Source: Muricea muricata (taxonomy: Eukaryota; Cnidaria; Anthozoa; Malacalcyonacea; Plexauridae). From it: 64,000 nucleotides of DNA. The notes under the pieces were generated by a model. The model ran no database searches and was not told the DNA's origin. It saw nothing but the letters and a program-made list of their open reading frames with translations. Where the stretch lies: NCBI GenBank assembly GCA_963855995.1, contig OY979718.1:28863282-28927281 (forward strand). Direction: 5' to 3'. The position numbers were made by a program, and so were the translations under genes. Within the stretch, counting starts at the first letter, position 1. Each line of letters starts with the position of its first letter. This document shows positions 12,401 to 24,400 of the stretch, piece by piece.

Positions 12401-15400
12401 ACGGAGGCTGTCTGGCTCGTAATCTTCGCCGTCTTTATTTCTCACTTCGGCGTAAAATTGTTGAAGAGCCGTGTCTAACTCGCTTGGTTCGTAAGTTTCA
12501 ATTTCTTCGGGAAATCGTTTTTGTTTTGCCCAGCTTTTAAATAAGGTTATCCAAAATTTAGTGCTCGTTGACGTGTTTTTGTTTTTGGCATTATTTTGAA
12601 GCTCATGAATTGTGTAAGTCTCGACATTTGGAAATCTTTCACTACTGGCACCGGCCATATTTGTTTTTGAAATGAGCAAGAAATTATATTTTGGTGGGAA
12701 TTTGTGTTAGCCAATCAGATACGTTTGTTACAAAATTTTGCACTGTTGTTACAGATTTTTGCACTGTTGTTACAGATTTTTGCACTGTTGTTACAGATTT
12801 TTGCACTGTTGTTACAGATTTTTGCACTCCTATTTGGGATTAACTGCACTCGAATCAACCAATCACAGTCGAGAAACATTTCTATGTATATTATTATATA
12901 TGTAAACGATCTATGCTGCCGCTCGCGCTTGCGGAACACGAAGTTTCCAGACATTTTTGGGCCGCCTATGATCCTTGGTAGCCCAATAATTGATGGTAAA
13001 TACTTTTTGGTTCAATAAATATACGTATTTATTTGTATTTATGTATTTTTCATTGAACTTTTTGTTTATTAAACCAAAAATAGATTTACTATCAATTGTT
13101 GGGCTACCTAAGATATTATCACACCATAAGTGCATGCATTTATTTCTCAAAAAAAGTCGATGCTTAAAATGTTGCAACAAATGTGTTGTTAGAAATAAAG
13201 AACAGAAATTGGACGGATACTGAATAAATGGGTGAATTTTGGCGTCGCAGTATATTCCATACTCTGAATACTTACATTTCTGGCATTGCTGTCTCATCTC
13301 TAGGAGATGTCGCAAAACTAGTTGGAGTAGATGGAGAAGAAGTGGCATATATCTTTTTTAAAAAAACGCAGGTACCGATACCACGAACCACAATGCCAGA
13401 TTCACCTTCTAAATCAAAATACTGCTGGTACCTGGTGATGAAGGACAAATAAACACAGCTTCAATTTTAATTTGAAATAGAGTATGCAAGTACCATTAAC
13501 ATATAACAAACTTTTGGTTTAATATTTTTACGACAGGTCTGATTTTACAGGTATAAAAAACATACAGTAAAAGCATCAGTGGGTATATTCGTTGTTTCAA
13601 TTTATACCATTTCACGTGACAGAAACTGATATTTATAACATTGAAATTTTTTTCGGTTCGGTCGCGTGGTTTTGGGAACGGGGGGAAATCGTATCGTAAT
13701 CGTTTTGCACACATTCATGTATGTATCCTGTATGTACTTTGTACGTGTCTCGTGCACGTCTTTCGAAACATTGTGTAGCAATATAGTGATTAAATATTTT
13801 TAAAAACGTATACAAACTAGGGATCCAAGAATAGTGCAAAGTTTTTGAAAAGACATTTGACACTAATATTAGATTTTTCAATTGAAAAATCAAGGAAACG
13901 TTGTTACTAGCTTTGCAATTCACTTCTTCAAATGGTGTGGTCCGCGAACTATTCTGCCATAAAAAGCCGAGTAGTTTAGCAACTCATGATTGCAGAACTA
14001 TACAAGACAGTATTTAAATAATATATTTCCCCATATCATACAGGTATGACAAGGCTTATAATTTAGGTATACTAACGTCTTTCTTCGAGTATATAGCTAT
14101 AAAACTGACACCATAATCAACGTATTTACAGTATAGGTGTGCTTGGTTCAGTTAGGAATGTTCTTTACGCAGGATAACTGAAGACATCTGTGGTTATACA
14201 AGATGTTCGTATACTGTGTTGTCACATTGACTTTAATTTTCGAAACTAACACCAGTCGCACCATTGTCTTTATTGATATTAGAAATCATGTGAAATTCTT
14301 CTTCGGTCATGTGTTTGACAAACGTAGAAATATCCATTTCATTTTTTGGAGTTAAGATCTCGTACAGTATATATGTTTGCTCTACCAGTACGCACAATTC
14401 TAATTTTCTGACTTCTTTTCTTTTTAAACTTTTGAGTCTTCTTAATAGCACGACACGGCTTTATAAATTGCCACATGTTTACAGTTGTTGGTTTCTGACT
14501 GACATACAGAATCTAGTAGAGAGCAAATTGTGCCAAGACGATGATTTAGGAATATTACTGCTTTATGAACCTTTTTATTTTACACCTTTTTGTTTTATTT
14601 TTGCTCATCAAAGGGAAATGGCAACAAAAAATTTTATTGTCTCATTTAAAAGAGACTCTAAAACAATATAGAAGTCTATTGCAAAATTTTTATATCTGTT
14701 TTACTTCAGGATGTATTCTCACCTAAATCAACGAACGTCCGCCATCTTGGATTAATTTTTCACCTCATTAACAATGTTTTGGTGACGTCACAACAGGGAT
14801 GAGCCAGTCGAAAATCCTCCTAAATACCTACCAACAATCAAATATTGTTTGAAATCTTCTCACTCCGTGCTAAAATCCGAAACACGTGCCGAACTTGCGG
14901 TTATGAGAGCATATTAATCATTGTGTCGCATGAAAAAAAACCGCGTGATCCCAGTTGTGACGTATCGTGCATATCTACAAATATCCAAGATGGCGGGCAA
15001 CTAAAGATTTCAAGTCAAAATATCTCACCAAATAAGGCAGATATAAAAATTCTGTAATAGACTACTAAAAATTTTGTTGCCATTTCCCTTTAAATGAACT
15101 AACTTTTTCATGAGAGTTCTAGACGGTTCACGATCAAGCCTCTTAGCATGTACGAAATGTCTAGTTATACATCGCAATCTAATATTTGCGTAGATATTAT
15201 GGCTATCTGGTGATAGAATAGGGTTAGTTTGTTTTTCTAAACGATCGTCATATGTTGCTATAAAAGTACAAGTCTCATTGACCTTATATTCCCAAGGTCA
15301 CCTTGAGCATCACGAGTTTCTATAATTTTTCTAATAAGCGTAATTCTTTCACATATAAAGTTCTCATCTTTGTAGATATAATTAAAGCTTTCATAGTTTC

Positions 15401-18400
15401 TCATATTTGCTACTAGTTTCTCATAAATTCTCAATAGTTTCTCTCTCAATTGAACACGATTTTGCACCGCTGTGTTAGACCCGTGAACAAGTTCCTTATC
15501 GATAACATGTTGGCTATCTCCTATGCAAGCATGCCACGCCGTCTACCTTGGAGTAAAAAACTATTCGCTAAAAACCTGAAATCAGAATTTTTAACGCGAC
15601 GAAATCTTTACAGTGTAAAACCATATCAAAGCATGCAATTGTTAGGGTACTGGACATATAAACTTCATATTATAATTTCAAAAGGCTCACTGTAAATTAC
15701 AGCACAACTCATGAATTTTATGCGATAGGTATAAAATAGTAACCTGCTGAAACCTGCTGCATCGTAGTTAGTTTACTGTATATAGTCCATCAATTTAAAT
15801 TTTGCGAGAAGTACGTTTATAGGGCCATAATATATAGTTGATGCTGTCATGCTGATATAAGCAGCTAAAGAAAGGGCACACAAAGCGTCTGATGCTCGCT
15901 GCCAAAAGAGCAAATCAAAAGCACATTGCTTGTATTAAAGTAGTTTATAATAGATTTCTGATGGTCAAATGTCGACATCAGTGTCTATAATATAGAATAA
16001 ATTCAATGCTTTCAAGTTTCAAACATTTTGCTAGCCTCCGACACCATATGATGCTTTCATTTTGATTTTGTTGCTTGTTCAAAAAATACATTTTGTTAGG
16101 CAAGTGTTCCTGTGACTGGTATTTTGCAAATGAATCATATAAACAAACACTTCGTGCCCTACCAAAATCGGTCACTAGTGACGGATGACTTTGCGAAACG
16201 GTATCTCGGGTTCAGTATAACGTATTTGCACCAAATGAACACCAGATTAAACGCCATTTTAATAACCTTCAATTTACTATGCATAAAAAGCCTTTTTTTG
16301 CTTTTAAAGGCAGCAAACTTCAAAATTTAAAAGTTAATTATACGGAATAGTACATAAATTTTTCAAAATAGCACCAAAAATATCGCTGCATTTTTTCTAC
16401 ATTTTAAACTAAGTTTCATACGAAAATACTACAAACTAAAAAAACCCAGCAAAATCTAAAATAAGCGCGCTAACATTGTTTACGTTCGAAATATTAATTG
16501 CTACAAATTATTTTGACCTTTCGCTGCAAAAATCCAATGCCATCCTTCACTGTTTCTTCCTCAAAATACCACTGAATGAATCGCTATCGTTTTCCCAAGA
16601 TATTTACCGCTTTTGAGGGAAAAATATTCAATATTGAAGACGCTACAGCGACTTGCAGCGAATACGTAAACATAGTACAAATGTCTTGCGCTTTGTTACA
16701 CCGTCGAACAATAGCCGCCGACAAGCGCTGAAGTAACTAGGTCTTACAGCTGGACTAAAGATATTAATATCCCCTTCAACATGCATCACTGAACGTAAAT
16801 ACAAAAATATATTCGATTGAAACGTATGTTTATATCAATTCATTACAGTAGCCTGTAGGCCATTGTCACAGGGACCGCGCGCTCTTGGACTTCCGGTATT
16901 GGAATTGCCAAATTTCGTGAGCAAAATAGCCTATTTTCATCGAAATATTTCTCGAGAGGTATATAACTTTTGGTCCTAATTTTTAGTGTGCCTATGGAAA
17001 ATGTGTAGACCTATCTAATGATATATTAATGAGGTATGGATGCATCGTAAGAAGAAAGTTATGATCGATCAAAAATCATCAATTTTGTTGTCAAAACACG
17101 GCATTAAAAAATTACGCGCCACCGGCTTGCGCCGTGACCACCTCGTGTTCAATCGTGATTAGGGAGGGTCATGGCTTTATAGAATACCCTAAAGGTCGAA
17201 ATGTCGAGAGAGCACAGGGTTTCTCACTCACTGGGACTGTATCTACTTCACCAAATTTAGCTAAAGCGCGAGCCCGAAGGGCGAGTAATGATTGTCGCGC
17301 TACTAAATTTGGTGAAGTAGATACAGTTCCAGTGAGTGAAAAACCCTGTGCTCTCTCGACATTTCAACCTTTAGGGTATCCTATAAAGCCATGACCGATT
17401 AGGGAGTGAGCTCCGGGGTCTTATGGAACAACATGGGTACCAAATGAAAGCCAAGGGATACAGGTTTCAACTCTGGGGACTTTTTCAACGAATTTTTGTT
17501 TGAAAAGCTAGACATTTCGAAACCTAAAACAAGAACTGAAGTTTTGCATTTTTCTGTTGAAGAATGTCGAGAAAAAGTGGTAAGGTTGAAATCTTTGTGT
17601 TCTTGGCTTTCTTTTGATGTGTATTGTGTGCTTTGAGGTAGCGAAGCTAACTCCCTATTTGTATTTGAAATTAGGTGATGTTGGCGATATTACTACTTCG
17701 CCGCCATGCTTGCGAAGTATTGAAGCTGCGTGCGGTGACAACTGCCGCCGCTTCAGCGATGAAGAATTAGTCTCCCTTCTTACAAACGGGGCCAAGCCAG
17801 ACTGGTGGAAAGGTGAGAATAAAATTTGCTATAATCTTGTAATAAAAATATTTGAAATGGCTAGTGGTTTGAGTGGTAACCAAGGTAACATGGAGGGGAA
17901 AAGCCTTGTTGCACTAGATCACAGGATATCACTTCCAAAACATGTCAAAAATCTCAAACGAAAAGCATGCAGTATGTAGAAAAAAATCCTGCAGATTGTT
18001 GTAGTATTGTTTCAGATCTGTATCAGCAAAGCAAAAAGACGCGGTGTATTGGGGAAGAGTGCCTAAAGTATGGTATAACTGAAGATTTGCTTGATGCCTG
18101 GAAGTGAAGTTGAGAATGAAAGCATGTGTTCATTCAATCTGGTGAAGGCCCCAACTTTCATTATAACTAACAAATTAGTTTTGGAGTTAAATGATTATAG
18201 GGAGAAAAAAGGTCAAACATGGAGTACATTGCTGTCATGGTTGCTTAGTTTTACTAAAGAAACAAACAAAGAAACAAGTGTGTTTGCATTTCACTGGGTA
18301 GTTGATAAAATTGTGGAGCAAAAAACGGGACCGAATTGTCGGATGAACAACAAGAACAAATTAAGAACTGAAATCACAAGAAGATATTAATCTGAATGAC

Positions 18401-21400
18401 AAATTAGATGCTGCCCTTGAAGCTACAAGACTAAAGCCCAAAAATTAAAGTCTTATTATAAAGTTAGAAATAAGTCTTTTCAAGGAAATGAAGGGAAAGG
18501 GCATCTTTTTTCTAAGATTGCAGAACTGAAGTCCAGGATTTCTAAACTGGAAAATGGGCTTGAAGTCTTACAAGAGCAACTTGAAGAATTCTTGCAAAGC
18601 AAAGAGGTAAAAACTTTGCACAAAGGTAAGTATACCAATGAAGTAAGGGCAGTATATGAAGACCTATTGTGTTAGGGAGTAGGGGTGGAGAATGCTCAAA
18701 AAGTGGTAAGAACTGTCATAGACAGACTTGCAGGTTTGGAATGCAAACGACTCCCCAAGGCCACTTTTGCTAGATATATGTATTTAGAAGCTAGGCGACT
18801 TTCTCAAATTCATCTTGCAGAACAGTTGCTTCATGAGTGGAATTCAGGTAATCGCACCTTGCATAGTGATGGAATCTCTAAACATGGTTACCACTATGCC
18901 TCATTTGATGTGACATTAGATAATGGTAATGTCATGGTAGCTGGGTTACGGGACATGGCATCCGGTGATGCTGAGTCACAACTAAATTTGTTGAAAGAAG
19001 TTTTAGGTGACATTACCAGCTCAGTGGATGACAAAAATGCTGACAAGAAGGTGATGAAATTCATAAAGAACTTGATGTCAGACCGTTGCATTGTCCAAAA
19101 GAAATTCAACGAGATTCTCCAAACATATCGTCAATCCATCCTTCCTGAAGTTGTTGAAGAGTGGGATATTGTGGATAATGATGAAAAGTCCAAGATGTCA
19201 AGAATGAATGACCTGTTCTGTGGCCTACATTATATCGTTGGACTTGCTGACCAAGCAGAGGAGGCTTTGAGAGTGTGGGACAAACTCCTGTATGATGAAG
19301 CTTAAGTCACGGTGGGTATAGTAAAGGAGGGGAAAGTGGTACCCTCTGTTTACTTCGAACAGTGCGCAAAGCTGTTCAGGGCAAAGAATGCGAGCGATCT
19401 GGTAGAGCAGTATCGTTTGCTGACCATGCCCGAGAGAGAGGCATTGAGTCAATACCCCTTGCTTCTTTTTTAGGAAATAGATTTAATATCATATTTCATA
19501 ACGGTGGAGGTGTATTTTATCTGCATGAGCACCTCAAATCATTCTTTGACATCATGAAGGACGAAAACAAACTGCTGAAGGCAGTTTATTTTAATCTGGA
19601 AGTTTCTTTCTTTTTAGCTGGTTGCAGGGCCCTCGGCTTGATTAACAAATTTATTACAGTTCCATTGTGGAGAGTCCTTGCCAAGGAAGATGTAGGTTTC
19701 AAAGATATGAGCATTCGATACCAAAGACTGTTGAAGTGCTTTGAAGAATGGGCACAAGATTCCACCCCTGTGCTCACAGGCAAAGCAGTCGTGTTTGAAG
19801 ATGTCGAAATCAAAAAAAGATGTATGCTATGAGAAGTTTATCAAAGAAGACCCTGATTGGAATCCAATGACAAAGTAAGTCCTTGAGTTGATATTCGGGT
19901 CATTCGTTGTTGTAACAAAGCGAATGCTGACTGATCACCTAGAGGGTGGTAAGTATGACAAACCTGATGATGAAATGGAACATGAATGCAAGAATGCCCC
20001 AAAGACCAATGTTGTTCCAGAACGAGATTTTTGAATGCTGGATCATCTTCTTGCACAGAAACCAAATGCAACAACCTTGGACGTAGAAGACCTTGTGATG
20101 TTCACCAAGAATGACACCAAAGGCTGGAGAGATTCACTTACCCCTGAGAAGAGAGAGGCAGTGATGAAAATGGCGCAAGTGTCAAAGGCAAGCCAGAGAC
20201 AACAGTCCATTGAGCGAAAGGCAATAACTAGAAGACAGTGAGAAGAAAAGCTTGAGAAAGGAAAACAAGAAAAGGACAGAAAAGAAACCAAGTTAAGAAT
20301 GCTATAACAAGATTTAGTCCAGAAAGTAGAAGAACTTGGTGGGATGTGGAAAACAAATGAAGAGATTGATGAGAAGATTGCCAATATATAAGCACAGAAA
20401 AAGATAAGAAAATAGCCATCAAGACTCAGATCTAGTTCAGAAAGATAGTTCTTGGGGCAAAGCATAAAGATAAAAAAGTATTTCAGATGTCATCTGAGGG
20501 CAAAGCATTTAGCAGCCAAATGCTGGTCGGTAATCTTAAAGAAATAATTCGACAATCAATTGAAGACAGTGAAAAGGTAATCGAACCTGAAAACCCTCAA
20601 GTTACTCAAATTGGAGAAAAACTGATCTCGCTTGAGAAAATGTTGGAGCAAAAAGAGAAATACAAGGAACGAGCCAGCAAAGAAGTGGAAAGAGCTGGGG
20701 AGAAAAGAAAGTGAGACCAACCAACACTGATGAAAGAACTGCAAAAAGAAAAAAGGATGGCAAACCAAGTGAAAATATTCCAACTATAGTTGTGCCAGTA
20801 GATCTTGTTGGGAAACGTGTGTCTCAACATTGTTTTGAGAATGACGAGTCGGACTGGTTTGAAGGTGTTGTCATTGACATTAATGAGACCAATAATGAGG
20901 ACCCTGATCTGTTTATCAGATATGATGGTTATGACTCTCTATATGTCTTTTCGTACCACGACTTTATTGATGGTAATGTAAAACTGATAGCAGTGTCTGA
21001 AGAAGTTTCTTGGGTAAAAAGATATCCCAAAGATTCGAAGATGAAGCTCAAAACCATACCTGGTGGGAGAATTGCAGAGTATTAAATATTGTAGAAGGTA
21101 GTGATGTCAATAGTCCTAAGTTTGTCATTGAATTTGGTTCTCAACCAGAGTTAGATAACGACAATGAAGATGAGGAGAGCGTGGAAAGTGAAATTTGCAT
21201 TTTCAATATAATTGAAGACTACTTGAATAACGATTTGCGAATACTTTGAACTGTGTTCAGAGTTTTGAAAAAGTTGCACTGTACATGTCAGAAAGTAACA
21301 AATGAATGTTGAAATGCGCAACTGGCTGCAAATAGAGAGTGGTGGCTTCATGGTGAAAAAGTACTGGAATATACAACTCTTGCGCCATTGCTGCGAAAAA

Positions 21401-24400
21401 GTTCCAACCAGATTGGAATGCGCAACTGGCTGCGAATAAAGAGCAGTAGACCAAGCTTGCGCCATGTTGCCGCAAAAAAGTTCCAACCAGTACAGTAAAA
21501 GTGATTGTGAAAACGATTTTGTGCTGCCTGCTGGTGTTTAGTTTGAGAGAGGGTGGGTGAGGAGAATAAGCTGAAGAACGAGGGTAGGAGGGAAGGTTGC
21601 TCTTGAAATCTTATCTTATGAATAGAATTTCATCAGCCAATCTTCAGCTTAGGCCTCAAACTTAACTCCAGCGGTGCAGATATGGTGGTGTTAAAATAAA
21701 GTTAGTGAAAATCAATTATTCTTTTCTTCTTTTTCTAGATTCTAACTTTCAAAGGAAATAAAGGCCTCGTACAGTTTGATAAAATAAAAGAATTAAATCC
21801 GTGTACATGGTAATCGCAATAGACATAAGAGTGCGGATTATATAAATTATGCTCCTTTTCATTTTAGAGTTGGCTGTGATTAAACCTAAGTAACATGTAA
21901 CAGCTGGCAACAGGTAACATGCAAAAAACATCTACTGTGAATTAAACATATTCTGGGTGAAATTATTGTTATTGTTTTTCATTCTAGTGTATATTACAAT
22001 ACACCTTGGATTCGCAAAAAAGTATGTAGAGCTGAAATAACCACCAAAAATGAAAACTAAAAATTTTTTGTTGTTGAAACTCTGTCAAATATTAATAACT
22101 GGTGGTATCTGTCAACAGACTAACACTTTAATGGTAATACGTTTTAAAAATAATTATTTTTACCGAAAAAAGTCATCATTTACATGTACGACGTCATCAC
22201 CTATGACATCATCAGTGATGACGTCATAGATCTGTACTGTTGTCATAGAAACAGTCTATGTAAAGAGTGTTTGGGATTTTTCTGGGTGCATGGTTATAAA
22301 TCGATAATTTTTGGTAAAGAATGTGCATTTAAGTACACATTATTCGGAGCTATGACGTCTTGTGATGTCATCATATTTCCATGGTAACGGACTTTTGTAC
22401 CGTTTTGTGATTAACGCTTATTGCAGGTTTTCACTCTTTTTCCTTGTCGTTCTATGACGTATTACGGTTGCCATGGCAACTGTAAGGGTTCAACTGTTAC
22501 AGCATGTTGTTGCTGTGTATGTCACCTATGTACTCTGAGAATGAAACGTCTCGAAGTTACCGTTTTATATGTAGAAAAATCGGCTTAAAATCAATCATTT
22601 TGGTGTCGCGCTTCACACCCAGCTGTAATACAATTTTACAGTGTGGCTCTTCGAAAAATTGGGTCAAAATGGCGATCTTCAAACTGTCATAACTTTTGAC
22701 TACCTTTACCGATTTCGATGAAACAAACACCAAACTGACGAGTTTTATCAAACTAGCGTATTTTTAGAGACCCCCTGTTAATTTGAAATTTTGACTGTTA
22801 TCCCTACCATTGAATACTTGATTTCCACTTCGCTCCTTGTATTCACCATTACGAAGCGCTAAATCCATGGCAAACACGTCATTTAACCGTGTTTTGGTTC
22901 TAAAGAAAGACGAATTGGGTGTTCCGAAGAAAAGAATTTGAAAATTCTCCACGGGGAATATTGTTTAGAATCTTACAGGCTTGGACAACAACCACATATA
23001 AGTCCGTGGGAGCCGTAGTATTAAATCATACTGTTTCAAAATTTTGAAAAATGCTTACCGCAAACATTTTGAATTAAACGACAAAAATATGCGTTTATCG
23101 CCGCTCTATTTATCGTCATTTACACTATGACTGACTGACTCACTGACTGACTGACAGACTCACTCACTCACTCACTCACTGATGTGAATTTTCGCCACTT
23201 ATCACAATACTGCAAAGCTTCTTTGAAACTTAATTTGCACTAAAAAGAGTGCTCAATAAGTTCAGCAGAGCTAATTACTAATTGTATTACTTCATAACAT
23301 TTGAACTATTCTGACAATTGTTGTTACTCAGAGTTTGATGCAGTAGCAATTTTCGAACAACCAAACGTTCGGTTGATGATTGTTTTCTTGCACAACCATA
23401 CACGTACGCATGCTGTCGTGTTCAATCACAAGCGCGCCATGACTTTTGCGCGGGTGAAGTTTCTCGCCTTTATTCAGGAGATTGTTTTTAACAGCCTTCA
23501 GGATATGCAGCTTCTCACTGTCGCACAGGTTACAGTTTTTTGATCCAGCCGAATACGCATTCGTTTGTTTCACAATGGACCATTTGATTTGGAATGCGCA
23601 GTTACGTTGTTTTAGTGCCCAAACTTACTTTGATAGCTCGGTTTCATTTCGGTACGCTTCGTTGCGGATGGTGGTTTCTGTAACGCTCCTTGAATGCTTT
23701 GGCTGTTACACCAATGTACTGCTTCGCTCAGCGTTTTTGGTCGTTATTTCTGCTTTATAAACGATGTTCCTGTTTCCCTTCGAGTGGATATATGTCTTTT
23801 CTTTTACAATTGCATGTTTTTCGAGGGTTATAGGTTGACTTTTTGTCGACAGATACTGTTGTTGTGGCTCGATATAAAACTTTTGACATTTTTAATGCAA
23901 CTGTAGCTCACTTTGAAAGTACTCCGGTTGAAAATTTTATGGAGTGGGCTTGTCTTGGAGAAGTGATTATCGACTAACCGTAGGAAGTTTTTTCCGATGT
24001 TTGATCTTACGTTTTTACTAAACGGCGGGTTGAACCATATGATGTTCCTTCTACGCTTTCTGCTAGCTGGACGAGAGTTTTCGGCTACAATGCACTTTTT
24101 AACTAAAACCGTAGGGAGCCACCTTAAGTCGTCACGAAAACATTTCGTGCACTTAAATCAAGTAAGACTCGTTACCAATCCCAGTTGGTCGATAGCTCAA
24201 TTGGTAGAGCGGCCGTCTAGAAACCCTAAGATGCGAGTTCAAATCCCGCTCGAGACAACGAATTTTTTGTTGTTTCAGATTTTTATGTATTGCATGTTAA
24301 GGATGTCACAAATTAGTTGGTTCATTTCTCAGTTACCAATATATAAATGTACATTTCAGAAAAAATGATCCAGCAACTTTTGTAATAACTTGCATCAAGT

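Noticed and set aside
14233..15467. Host exons in the minus-strand frames at 14.2-14.5 and 15.3-15.5 kb
   Set aside because: Composition is protein-like, but no splice borders, start codon or family could be seen, and they lie inside a C2CD5 intron whose flanking exons join without them.
24187..24258. Functional tRNA gene
   Set aside because: The anticodon stem and acceptor stem do not pair; only the promoter boxes and the D arm are good.
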